From Clostridium sp. (lineage in GTDB: Bacteria > Bacillota > Clostridia > Clostridiales > Clostridiaceae): DNA of 46,353 nucleotides. The stretch covers positions 1 through 46,353 of the forward strand of contig NZ_JARIDH010000064.1 in assembly GCF_029267215.1 (NCBI RefSeq). Reading direction: 5' to 3'. The notes under the pieces are model-generated. The model was not told the DNA's origin. It did no database searches and was given only the letters and a program-made list of their open reading frames with translations. The number at the start of each line of letters is the position of its first letter. Position 1 is the first letter of the stretch. Both the position numbers and the translations under genes were made by a program. Shown here piece by piece: positions 38,957 to 46,353 of this stretch.

Positions 38957-40678
38957 CTAACTTAAGATATTATGAACCTCTTCACCTATTATCCTTATAC
39001 CCTTTTCTATTTCTTCCTTTGATAATCTTGTAAAACCAAGTCTTAAAGTGTCTTTAGCCTTATTTTTAAACTCTATATTCTCATTCTCAAAGTTATCCAC
39101 ATAAAATAAATCTCCAGGCATAAAAAGAACTCCTCTTTTATAACAAGCATCTAAAAGCTTTCTAGTATCAACACCTTTTATCTTTAGAAAGACATAAAGG
39201 CCTCCTTCTCCCCAAATCTCTGCCTGTGGAATATATTTTTTTATTATTTTCTTAGTAAATTTATATTTTTCCTTATAAACCTTTCTAACTTTCTTTATAT
39301 ATTTTTCAAAGGCTCCACTTATCATAAAATCATACAAAATCCCTTGATCTAAAAATGAGGTATGTATATTTCTACATCTTTTCACACTTTCTAAAACTTC
39401 TATTATTTTTTTATCTCCATAAATCCACCCTATTCTAAGACCTGGAAATAAAATTTTTGAGAAACTTCCTATATAAATAACCCCATTGCTTTCTCTATCT
39501 AATGAAGCTAAAGGAATTGTTGGAGAACTCTCATACAAAAGTTCCTCATTAAAACCATCCTCTATTATAGGAATTCCTGCATTTTTTAATACCTCATAAA
39601 CTTCCTCTCTCTTTTTTATAGATGCCACAATCCCTGTTGGATTATGATAAGAGGGTATTAAATAAGCAAACTTAATTCTCTTTTTTCTTTTAAGTTTTAA
39701 ATTTAAAATTTTACTTTCAAATTTATAATCAAATTCACTTAACAATTTTTCTTTTAACTCTTTTAAATCAACATTTTCACTTTCATAATTTTCACTAAAA
39801 AAGTTTTCTACACTCTCATAAAAATCTAATTTCAAATTATCCTTTTTAATTTCACTTGATTCTAATTCATTTCCATTTATAAGTTCAATCTTTCTTTTTA
39901 GGTCATTAACATCCATTCCATCCTTAGTCATATTAACGCCTATTATATTAAGTCCATGAGTTTTCATTATCTTCATAGCAGTGTTATGAGTTGGATTTTC
40001 ACAAAGTATATAATCCCCCTCTTCCGTAAAAGAAGATAATAACATATCAAGCCCCTCTGTAAATCCATTAGTAACTAATATTTCCTTCTCCTCTGAATAT
40101 GCTCCCTTATTATTCATATAATCCTTTAAAAATTCTATAAGTGGTTTATATCCCACAGCATATCCATAGTTAACTATCTTATGCTTTTCTAAGGCAATTC
40201 TATTTAAAAAGGCTCTCTTAAGCTCCTCAATATTAAAAAGATTTCCAAGCGGTGCTATGCTTTTAAAAGAAATCATTCCTTTTTCCCACTTATATTCACT
40301 CTTCACAATATCAAGCCTCTTTGCCATTAATCCATACTTATTAATATTTTCATTCCAATTAACTTCCCATTTAGGAGAAAAATTATTATACCCAAAATCA
40401 AAATTATTTTTTATTTCACTACATTCTATCCTATTAGAAATTCCTTCTCTTACAAAAGTGCCCTTTCCCTTTGTAGTCTTTATATATCCCTCTTCTTCAA
40501 GAATTTCATAAGCAGACATAACAGTATTTCTTCCTATAGACAAAATACTACTAATCTCTCTTGATGAAGGAAGCTTACTACCTTCTATTAGAATCCCTCT
40601 ATTTATAAGATTTCTAATATAATCAGCTATCTCTATGTATTTTTTCTTTTCTCCACTAAAAGTTAAATTTTTAAACAT
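38957..40678 (-). CDS. MocR/PdxR-type GntR regulator with aminotransferase-like domain
   Basis: 573 aa from ATG 40678, which has GGAGG at spacing 5; the in-frame ATG at 40690 overlaps that site. The N-terminal GntR winged helix (about 10-78) has LPSSREISSILSIGRNTV and GYIKTTKGKGTFV. A class I aminotransferase fold follows; the PLP lysine lies in YIGSFSKILFPGLRIG, after PSYHNPTG. It is about 80-100 residues longer than usual because of a charged insertion of about 65-70 residues just before the YLIPSYHNPTG strand. Relatives activate PLP synthesis or GABA/amino-acid genes. No pdxST genes are in the window, so the target is unknown. Confidence 0.88.
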   Translation of the reverse strand: MFKNLTFSGEKKKYIEIADYIRNLINRGILIEGSKLPSSREISSILSIGRNTVMSAYEILEEEGYIKTTKGKGTFVREGISNRIECSEIKNNFDFGYNNFSPKWEVNWNENINKYGLMAKRLDIVKSEYKWEKGMISFKSIAPLGNLFNIEELKRAFLNRIALEKHKIVNYGYAVGYKPLIEFLKDYMNNKGAYSEEKEILVTNGFTEGLDMLLSSFTEEGDYILCENPTHNTAMKIMKTHGLNIIGVNMTKDGMDVNDLKRKIELINGNELESSEIKKDNLKLDFYESVENFFSENYESENVDLKELKEKLLSEFDYKFESKILNLKLKRKKRIKFAYLIPSYHNPTGIVASIKKREEVYEVLKNAGIPIIEDGFNEELLYESSPTIPLASLDRESNGVIYIGSFSKILFPGLRIGWIYGDKKIIEVLESVKRCRNIHTSFLDQGILYDFMISGAFEKYIKKVRKVYKEKYKFTKKIIKKYIPQAEIWGEGGLYVFLKIKGVDTRKLLDACYKRGVLFMPGDLFYVDNFENENIEFKNKAKDTLRLGFTRLSKEEIEKGIRIIGEEVHNILS

Positions 40679-40690
40679 AACTTCCTCCAT

Positions 40691-41060
40691 CCTTAATCAC
40701 TTTATTTACCATATAAACTAACTAAATTTTATCACATATTATTTTTCCTCTTCAAATATACCTCATCAAAGAACCTTATAATCCAATCAAATAATTAAAC
40801 ATACTACTTTAAAAATTTAGTAATTATTAATTCTTAATTTTATTTATAATAGTTTTTTTAAATTTTTATTATTCTATATCTTTTATATTTTAAACTTAAC
40901 TTTTCTTTATCATAATTTTTATTCTAATATTTGTAAACTAAAGTAAATTTTACACCTAAAGCTAAAGCATATAAATTCTAAAAATGCACATCATATTACT
41001 GTTGAAATAAGTTCAACAATAATTTCATTAAGTAATTTTTTCAAAAAATAATTGGACTAT
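40691..41060. other. Gene-free region upstream of the DUF1540 gene
   Basis: No reading frame. It contains the inverted repeat GTTGAA-ATAAG-TTCAAC at 41001-41017, about 60 bp before the DUF1540 start, a possible operator. Otherwise AT-rich sequence. Confidence 0.4.
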
Positions 41061-41075
41061 AAGGAGATGTTTGTT

Positions 41076-41234
41076 ATGAAACATAATTCAAGTATTGGAT
41101 GTACAGTTTGCGAATGTAAACACCATTGCGAAGATGACAATTATTGTACTCTAGACAAAATTCAAGTTGTAAAAAACAATTCTGATGCACACTGCTGTGA
41201 ATGCACTGATTGTGGAAGTTTTGAAAAAAAATAA
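41076..41234 (+). CDS. DUF1540 cysteine-rich small protein
   Basis: 52 aa from ATG 41076, with AAGGAG 9 bases upstream; a longer frame from TTG 41052 has no ribosome site. Nine of 52 residues are Cys (C9, C12, C14, C18, C24, C40, C41, C43, C46), arranged in the two-lobed pattern of DUF1540, with IQVV between the lobes and ending CTDCGSFE. It probably binds zinc or another metal. The family is common and often multi-copy in spore-forming clostridia, but its role is not established. Monocistronic, ended by the terminator at 41299-41330. Confidence 0.9.
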   Translation: MKHNSSIGCTVCECKHHCEDDNYCTLDKIQVVKNNSDAHCCECTDCGSFEKK

Positions 41235-41298
41235 TATTTTTTAAATTAATTTTCAGCACCCCAAAAAGAGGCTGGTATAAGCCTACAATTAAAAAAAC

Positions 41299-41330
41299 AA
41301 AATGACTTTTGATATTGCAAAAGTCATTTT
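41299..41330. terminator. Bidirectional terminator between DUF1540 and DUF3021 genes
   Basis: A 12-bp perfect stem, AAAATGACTTTT with AAAAGTCATTTT, around an 8-base loop. A/T runs on both sides suit convergent genes. Just before it, AGGCTGGTATAAGCCT (41270-41285) recalls the terminus of family A palindromes. Confidence 0.85.
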
Positions 41331-41376
41331 GTCTATTTTATATTTCAAATTCTAAAACTTTAATAAATAATAAACC

Positions 41377-41796
41377 TTATCTATTTTTACTTTTTAAAGC
41401 TATGTTAATTTTTTTTATTCTTTTCTTTTCAATAAGATAAAATGAAATCCATATTCCAAAGTACACTAAAAAGCTACCTAATATACTTCTTATATTTATA
41501 GAAAACCATCCAACATAAGAAGCAGCTAATAAAAATGTTAACATTCCTATAAAGAAATGGATTAATGTTTTAGTAAAAAAGTTTATATTTTCAAAGTAGT
41601 ATATTACAGAAAAACCTACTGATACACCTCCAACTATACAGGAAGCTAAAAATTGCTTTAATAATAAATTAAAGTCAATCATAAATCCCCCACCTATGGT
41701 CTTAGCTATTAAAAGAATTATTATCTGATTTATAAAAACTCCAAAAGCTGCTCCCATAAAAAATCTTCTTAAAAACATTACTAAAAATTTTTTCAT
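41377..41796 (-). CDS. DUF3021 membrane protein
   Basis: 139 aa with four hydrophobic helices (about 10-32, 47-70, 77-98, 103-125) and a basic C-terminal tail. FMGAAFGVFINQIIIL and the overall pattern are DUF3021. It starts one base after the LytTR regulator's stop codon, with GGAGG upstream, so the two are translated together. In streptococcal LytTR regulatory systems (HdrRM, BrsRM) a small membrane protein antagonises its LytTR partner; by analogy this would be the inhibitor (inference). The signal it senses is unknown. Confidence 0.88.
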   Translation of the reverse strand: MKKFLVMFLRRFFMGAAFGVFINQIIILLIAKTIGGGFMIDFNLLLKQFLASCIVGGVSVGFSVIYYFENINFFTKTLIHFFIGMLTFLLAASYVGWFSINIRSILGSFLVYFGIWISFYLIEKKRIKKINIALKSKNR

Positions 41797-41797
41797 A

Positions 41798-42247
41798 TTA
41801 CTTTCCTCCCATATTTAAATACTCTTTTATATTTTTCAAATATCTTCTAGATACATATTCTTTTTTTCCATTCTCAAAGTTTACAACTAAATTTCCATTA
41901 AACATCTGTTCAAAATTTAAGACTTTATCCATATTTATAATTACTCCTTTAGATGCTCTTATCATGGAAGTTCCTTTTAAACTTTCTTCTAACTCTAAAA
42001 TAGTATGCTTAACGTAGAATAATTCTTTTTCTGTGTATAACCACACTTTTCTAGATTCTGTATAAAAACAATATATCTCTTCTATGTTTATAAGGTATAT
42101 TTTCGAATTTCTGTAAGCAGTTAATTTTTCTAACTTTTTCCCTTCTAATACCTCCATTATTTCAGAAACTTTTTTATCTAACTTTGGTGCTCTTATATCT
42201 ACAAAAATATCTTTTAATTTATCATCTATATCTACCCTTATTTTCAT
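41798..42247 (-). CDS. LytTR-family transcriptional regulator without receiver domain
   Basis: 149 aa from ATG 42247, with GAGAGG at spacing 7; a TTG at 42253 is less likely. Residues about 50-149 form the LytTR DNA-binding domain: YLINIEEIYCFYTESRKVWLYT, MIRASKGVIINMDKV and YVSRRYLKNIKEYL. The N-terminal 45 residues replace the response-regulator receiver, so it is not a two-component protein. Coupled to DUF3021, it forms a LytTR regulatory system-type pair, usually autoregulated. A stem at 42364-42401 (TTACCTA/TAGGTAA) lies in its upstream region. Confidence 0.9.
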   Translation of the reverse strand: MKIRVDIDDKLKDIFVDIRAPKLDKKVSEIMEVLEGKKLEKLTAYRNSKIYLINIEEIYCFYTESRKVWLYTEKELFYVKHTILELEESLKGTSMIRASKGVIINMDKVLNFEQMFNGNLVVNFENGKKEYVSRRYLKNIKEYLNMGGK

Positions 42248-42489
42248 TATCAAACCTCTCTTTCCTTTTCTATTAAAAGTATATAATTTTCTAAAATTTA
42301 TTTAAACAGATTTTGAATATGTGGTTAATTTCAATGTCTAAGTGGCATTCATATCCTCATAAATTACCTATTTATTTTTTCTTAAGAAAGATTTTAGGTA
42401 AAAAATTGCTTTTCAAGAATAAAATATTACCTTAATCATTAGATTTTTTGGCAACTTGTTTTGATATAGTGTTATCTAAAAGAACAAAG

Positions 42490-42527
42490 AAAAATAGGTC
42501 ACAGCTTTATTACTGTGACCTATTTTT
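42490..42527 (-). terminator. Terminator of nanR
   Basis: A 15-bp perfect stem, AAAAATAGGTCACAG (42490-42504) with CTGTGACCTATTTTT (42513-42527), around an 8-base loop, five bases after the nanR stop codon. Confidence 0.92.
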
Positions 42528-42531
42528 CGAT

Positions 42532-43371
42532 CTAATCATTAAGGATCGCACTAGTCGTCTTAATTTTCTTTTCAACAGCTTCACTAAACATTTCTTTTAT
42601 TACTTCTGTATATAATAAATCTAATAAAAATATTTGTGGTATTTTTGATGATATTGATCCAGTTTCAAATATTGTTTCAGCTGATGTGTATGTAAGCTCA
42701 TAATCAGATAATTTTCTTAATGGATTATCACTCTCTTCTGTTAAAGTTATTATTTTTGTACCATTTTCTTTAGCTTGTTTAACAGTTTTTATTACCTCTT
42801 TAGTAGTACCAGAGTTGGAAATAGCCACTATTACGTCATCATCATTTGTTATAGAGGATATAATAACCATTGTATGACTATCAGTTACAGGTACTGTTGT
42901 AAATCCAATTCTCATAAATTTATAATTAATATCCATAGCAACTATTCCCGAATAACCTATACCTATAAAATAAACTCTCTTTGCATTCATTATTAAATTT
43001 CTACACTTACACATTAAATCTAAATCAATATTCTTAACTGTTTGGTCTAATATGTTAATAGATGATTTTAACATCTTATTTGCAGTTTCTTTTACACTCT
43101 CATCTCTATTAACATGCAAATTTATAATGCTTGTATTTTTTTTATTTGAAATCTCTTTTGCTAGAGTAACTTTAAAGTCTTGGAAGCCATTGAATCCAAG
43201 CTTCTTGGTAAACCTTGTTATAGTAGCTTCTCCTAATCCTGATTCCTTAGCTATTATAGATATTGATTTATATATAATATTATCTAAATCTGACTTTATA
43301 TATTTAATTAATGTCTTTTCTGACTTAGTAGCTTTAAATTTTGGACTTTCTAATTGTTCTAATATTTCCAT
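42532..43371 (-). CDS. nanR: RpiR-family regulator of sialic acid genes (NanR)
   Basis: 279 aa, ATG 43371 behind AGAGGTG. N-terminal RpiR helix-turn-helix (about 1-75) with AKESGLGEATITRFTKKLGF. The SIS phosphosugar-binding domain (about 115-250) has VYFIGIGYSGIVA and VIVAISNSGTTKEVI. It lies at the end of a sialic-acid cluster behind nanK. In C. perfringens the NanR of this type controls nan operons and sialidase genes; ManNAc-6-phosphate is the expected effector (established for related NanR proteins). It is transcribed from its own region, because a terminator at 43545-43589 separates it from nanK. TATTTG-N10-CAAATA at about 43485-43506 is a possible operator. Confidence 0.9.
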   Translation of the reverse strand: MEILEQLESPKFKATKSEKTLIKYIKSDLDNIIYKSISIIAKESGLGEATITRFTKKLGFNGFQDFKVTLAKEISNKKNTSIINLHVNRDESVKETANKMLKSSINILDQTVKNIDLDLMCKCRNLIMNAKRVYFIGIGYSGIVAMDINYKFMRIGFTTVPVTDSHTMVIISSITNDDDVIVAISNSGTTKEVIKTVKQAKENGTKIITLTEESDNPLRKLSDYELTYTSAETIFETGSISSKIPQIFLLDLLYTEVIKEMFSEAVEKKIKTTSAILND

Positions 43372-43544
43372 AAAGCACCTCTTGATATTTTAATATTTTG
43401 ACTCAATTCTACGATTATAGTTACATACTCTTAACTTATACTTTCAACTTTTTTTATTATACTTAAATCTTAATACTAAATGACTATTTGTATCAAATTT
43501 CAAATAATCACCACCTAATTTATTATAACTTATTAGAAGATAAT

Positions 43545-43589
43545 AAAAAGCATAGTCAAAACAAATATTTGTCTTGTAACTACGCTTTT
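43545..43589 (-). terminator. Terminator after nanK
   Basis: AAAAGCATAGT (43546-43556) pairs with ACTACGCTTTT (43579-43589), with an inner AAATATTT. On the minus strand the tail is T-rich. It separates the nan operon from nanR. Confidence 0.75.
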
Positions 43590-43660
43590 CTAAAGTAATC
43601 TTCTAACCTATATATAGTTTAGATTAGAAATTTATCTCAAATTAAATCCTTATAACTAAT

Positions 43661-44542
43661 TTAAATTTTCCCCTTTAAATTATAATAAGCTCCTTTCATT
43701 CCTGCAGTATTTTTCAGTTTTGCAAAGGCTATGTTAGTATTATTATAAACTGATTCTATTAAGTACTTTCTTAAGTTCTTTTCTATTAGAGGTCTAAAGA
43801 TATCTTCTCTAGCCATTATTCCTCCCCCTAAAACTACCACTTCTGGATTTATTAAATAAACAATATTTGAAATTCCTAAAGCTATATTATCAGCTAATTT
43901 TTCAACTTCATCTTTGCATATTAAATCTCCATCTTCATAATTATCTAATACATATCTTCCATCTATACTACTAGGATCAAGACTTTTTCTAAAAGCTACA
44001 TTTCTAACTAAAGCATTTGTTGATGCAATATTTTGAATGTGCTCTCCATTAACAATCATATATCCAATTTCTCCAGCAGAATTACTAAACCCATGTAAAA
44101 CTTTACCATCCATTATTAAAGCTCCGCCAATTCCAGTACCTATAGTTAAGCAAACCATTGAATTAGTACCTTGTCCTGCTCCACCAAAGAATTCTCCTAA
44201 TGCCGCACAATTTACATCATTTTCAACAAAACAAGATAAATTAAATTCTTCCTCTAATATTTTTTTAACTTCAACACCAGTATAATTAGGTATTGTTGGA
44301 CCAGCATAAAGAATTTTCCCTTCTTTAGGACATACCATTCCTGCTGTTGATACACCTATTCCACGTATATCATTATTACTCTTAATCTCATAGATTATAT
44401 CTTTAACTTTATCTATTATACTTAGTCCACCTTTATATGCTTCAGTATCTCTCTCATTAGTCTCTAATAATATTCCATATTCATTTATAACTCCGTATTT
44501 TATACTAGTTCCCCCTATATCTATAACTGCAAATAAATCCAT
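43661..44542 (-). CDS. nanK: ROK-family N-acetylmannosamine kinase
   Basis: 293 aa from ATG 44542, with AGAGGTG at spacing 6; the in-frame GTG at 44551 lies inside that site. ROK kinase fold: AVIDIGGTSIKYG (ATP phosphate loop), VENDVNCAALGEFF and TIGTGIGGALIMDG for the sugar and catalytic Asp, and VVLGGGIMARED. The usual ROK zinc motif (CxCGxxGCxE after GE-G-H) is missing: GEIGYMIVNGEHIQN is followed directly by ASTNALVRN. Context (symporter, YhcH, NanR) supports phosphorylation of ManNAc to ManNAc-6-P in sialic acid catabolism. Confidence 0.88.
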   Translation of the reverse strand: MDLFAVIDIGGTSIKYGVINEYGILLETNERDTEAYKGGLSIIDKVKDIIYEIKSNNDIRGIGVSTAGMVCPKEGKILYAGPTIPNYTGVEVKKILEEEFNLSCFVENDVNCAALGEFFGGAGQGTNSMVCLTIGTGIGGALIMDGKVLHGFSNSAGEIGYMIVNGEHIQNIASTNALVRNVAFRKSLDPSSIDGRYVLDNYEDGDLICKDEVEKLADNIALGISNIVYLINPEVVVLGGGIMAREDIFRPLIEKNLRKYLIESVYNNTNIAFAKLKNTAGMKGAYYNLKGKI

Positions 44543-44594
44543 ACATATCACCTCTATTTAAATTTTTATTCTCTAAAACTGTTATAAATAATAA

Positions 44595-44683
44595 AGGTTG
44601 CACCAAAAATAACTTAAAATAAAAATTATAAACCTAACTATATTTAGCTTAACAGTTTATTACTTTAAGTTTTGATACAACCT
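44595..44683. repeat. Palindromic element between yhcH and nanK (family A-like ends)
   Basis: AGGTTGCACCAAAA (44595-44608) and TTTTGATACAACCT (44670-44683) are inverted, with further ACTTAAA/TTTAAGT pairing inside. The AGGTTGYAYCAAAA terminus resembles family A. It lies within the nan operon, so it could cause partial termination or RNA processing between the genes. Confidence 0.65.
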
Positions 44684-44716
44684 CATAAAATACTATAAAA
44701 TTACTTTATATATAGC

Positions 44717-45145
44717 TTACTTTACATCTGAAGGCTCACTATCATCCTTTAAACATGTCATGTGTATATCATCTGGGTAGCAAATAATGAAATCCCCCGC
44801 TTCTAAAACTACTGTAGAATTTTCATCACCTACAAAAGATAAGAAATCTTCTTTTTCAACAAACTCTTTAAACTCTAAATTTTGTTTAAAATTAAGATTT
44901 ATTCTTTCTCTCCCACTAAAAACCACATGAACATCTATATATTTCTTATGACCTTCCCAAAAACGATCTTCTTTATTTTTTGTAGTATAATTAACTCTGT
45001 TAAAAAATAACTCTTCATCTTTTATTTTATGAGTACCCACTTTAAAATCTATTACATTATTATTTTTTGCATGTAGTAAAGCTTCCTTAACAAGCTTTGG
45101 TAGATAATCATAACCTTCTAAATTTATTAAACTGCCGAATATCAT
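44717..45145 (-). CDS. yhcH: YhcH/YjgK/YiaL-family protein (sialic acid anomerase-like), C-terminally shortened
   Basis: 142 aa, ATG 45145 behind AGAGGTG. A cupin-like beta-sandwich of the DUF386 family with GHKKYIDVHVVFSGRERI, AGDFIICYPDDIHMT and a metal site from the His/Asp/Glu residues there. E. coli YhcH (NanQ) speeds interconversion of N-acetylneuraminate anomers, which fits this cluster. The frame stops at EPSDVK with TAA, but the same frame continues AIYKVIL to a TAG at 44693, matching the family's final beta strand (EPGEIKKVVVKV in E. coli, as recalled). A point nonsense mutation has probably removed about 8 residues. Confidence 0.9.
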   Translation of the reverse strand: MIFGSLINLEGYDYLPKLVKEALLHAKNNNVIDFKVGTHKIKDEELFFNRVNYTTKNKEDRFWEGHKKYIDVHVVFSGRERINLNFKQNLEFKEFVEKEDFLSFVGDENSTVVLEAGDFIICYPDDIHMTCLKDDSEPSDVK

Positions 45146-45181
45146 CTAATTCACCTCTAAAATATTTAATTTTAAAGTATT

Positions 45182-45210
45182 GATGATTTTAAGCTAATTT
45201 TAGAATCATC
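45182..45210 (-). promoter_or_regulatory. Stem-loop between symporter and yhcH genes
   Basis: GATGATTTTAAG pairs with TTTTAGAATCATC across a short loop. No U-tract follows on the minus strand, so it is more likely a processing or stability element, or an operator, than a terminator. Confidence 0.4.
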
Positions 45211-45270
45211 TAAAAATCACCACTTACTCTAATTAGACATTATTTTTTATTTATGCTAAACATTAATAAC

Positions 45271-46353
45271 TTAGTTGTTATTATATACTGTTGCTTTATT
45301 TAAAGTATTTTCATCAACTAATTGAGATTGAGTCATTAGTGAAACTATCATTCCTACTATAACTGAAACACCTATTGATATAATTGAATATGACCATATG
45401 CTTACATCGAATCCGCCATATTTACATACTATAACAGCTATTGCTGATGCTATAAATCCAGCATATGCCCCTGCTTTTGTAGCCTTTTTAAAGAATATTC
45501 CTAATACGAAAATTCCAGCTAAAACACCAAGAACAAGTCCCATAAACCCATTAAACCATTCATAGGCTGAGTTTACTCCACCATTTGCAAGGATTACGGC
45601 CATAACTATTGAAGCTATACCAACACCTAAAGATATATATTGAGCAACTTTTGTTTGTTTTTCCATTGACATATCTTTTGTTATAAAATTTTGAATATCT
45701 AAAGTCCAGCTTGTTGCAACTGAGTTTAATCCAGTTGAAAGTGTTGATTGAGCTGCTGCATATATAGCTGCTAAAACTACACCTGTTATACCTACTGGTA
45801 ATTGGAATGCTATATATGATGCAAAAATTTGGTCTTGTTGAGCAGTTTGTAATAATTCTGGATTTTGTCTATAGAATACAAATAATGCTGTTCCTATTAA
45901 GTAGAATATAGTAGCCACAAATAATGATAAAACTAAGTTACCATAAGTCATTTTCTTTAATTGTTTTATATCAGTAGTTGTAGTAAACCTTTGCACTATA
46001 TCCTGACTTGAAATATATGATGAGAAAGTATTTAATCCTCCTCCAACTATCAATAAGAATACACTTGTTTTAAATATATTTGGATTAAATATTGGTTCTT
46101 TTGAAGCCAAGAATTTTCCACCTTCAGTTAATTCATTCATAATAGCTCCAAATCCGCCATTTATTGTTGAAATTAAGAATATTAATGAAAATATAATACC
46201 TGCTATAAGTACACATCCTTGAATAAAGTCTGTCCATAATACTGACTTTAATCCACCTGTATATGAGTAAATTATTGCAATAACACCCATTGCTATAATA
46301 AGTAAATAAACATTTATTCCTGTAAGATTTGCTAATACCATTGATGGTAAATA
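45271..46353 (-). CDS. Sodium:solute symporter (SSS family), probable sialic acid transporter, 5' end outside the window
   Basis: The frame is open to the window edge (upstream codons read YLPS before the first internal Met at 46341), so about a quarter to a third of the protein, with the first helices, is missing. At least nine hydrophobic segments remain, with SSS features: AIIYSYTGGLKSVLWTDFIQG, SSQDIVQRF and AAAQSTLSTGLNS, the last two close to Na+/substrate-site segments. It ends in a short cytoplasmic tail. Position ahead of yhcH, nanK and nanR supports uptake of sialic acid with sodium. In C. perfringens nanE and nanA would be expected just beyond this edge. Confidence 0.9.
   Translation of the reverse strand, partial: YLPSMVLANLTGINVYLLIIAMGVIAIIYSYTGGLKSVLWTDFIQGCVLIAGIIFSLIFLISTINGGFGAIMNELTEGGKFLASKEPIFNPNIFKTSVFLLIVGGGLNTFSSYISSQDIVQRFTTTTDIKQLKKMTYGNLVLSLFVATIFYLIGTALFVFYRQNPELLQTAQQDQIFASYIAFQLPVGITGVVLAAIYAAAQSTLSTGLNSVATSWTLDIQNFITKDMSMEKQTKVAQYISLGVGIASIVMAVILANGGVNSAYEWFNGFMGLVLGVLAGIFVLGIFFKKATKAGAYAGFIASAIAVIVCKYGGFDVSIWSYSIISIGVSVIVGMIVSLMTQSQLVDENTLNKATVYNNN

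Noticed and set aside
41074-41259. Minus-strand frame opposite the DUF1540 gene
   Set aside because: The plus-strand frame has a strong AAGGAG site and the family's cysteine pattern; the minus frame has neither.
42775-43393. Two plus-strand frames opposite nanR
   Set aside because: Shadows of nanR; composition typical of antisense, no Shine-Dalgarno site.

Overview
The window is strongly AT-rich with tight clostridial Shine-Dalgarno sites (AGGAGG, AAGGAG). It carries a sialic-acid block (sodium symporter, YhcH, ROK kinase, RpiR regulator), a CppB/CppA/class C sortase pilus cluster and an oleate hydratase. Together these point to a low-GC Firmicute chromosome, most likely Clostridium perfringens. 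Most genes are on the minus strand. I see no tRNA, rRNA, CRISPR array, intact insertion sequence or prophage.

Layout. 1-73: start of a zinc-ribbon protein cut by the window edge. 0.2-3.6 kb: a glycyl radical diol dehydratase and its radical-SAM activase, then 1 kb without a gene and an HxlR regulator (4.7 kb). 5.4-8.6 kb: nucleoside catabolism (deoB, udp) with a divergent GntR/UTRA regulator whose likely operators recur in both promoters. 8.8-11.8 kb: two translationally coupled short MutS-like ATPases. 12.1-13.7 kb: a SulP transporter with a dehydrogenase remnant at its 3' end. 13.9-19.2 kb: promoter, c-di-GMP-II riboswitch, tip pilin, second c-di-GMP-II riboswitch, major pilin, terminator, class C sortase. 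19.4-22.0 kb: a rubrerythrin-like protein and a surface 5'-nucleotidase lipoprotein. 22.4-25.9 kb: a heterodimeric ABC exporter. 26.1-33.2 kb: an alpha-L-fucosidase, an oleate hydratase with a TetR regulator, and a wall-anchored GH63 glucosidase. 33.7-36.4 kb: an accessory island with an HNH nuclease, a truncated PLD-like gene and a membrane coiled-coil GIY-YIG protein (DUF4041/T5orf172). 36.7-40.7 kb: a frameshifted small gene, rlmD, a large palindromic element and a MocR-type regulator. 41.0-42.3 kb: a DUF1540 peptide and a LytTR/DUF3021 regulatory pair. 42.5-46.35 kb: nanR, nanK, yhcH and a 5'-truncated Na+/solute symporter.

How the genes work together. Several modules serve gut-mucosal growth: sialic acid uptake and phosphorylation, fucose release, a surface glucosidase, nucleotide and nucleoside salvage, oleate detoxification, and collagen-type pili. 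The pilus genes appear to be switched on by c-di-GMP. Each pilin gene has its own aptamer plus terminator, and the second lies inside the operon with no visible promoter of its own, so the two switches seem to act in series.

The least explained structure is a set of long imperfect palindromes (about 60-240 bp) just 3' of minus-strand genes at 5.2, 8.6, 26.0, 30.4, 38.8 and 44.6 kb. Several share terminal and internal sequence, so they look like one or two families of dispersed structured repeats rather than ordinary terminators.
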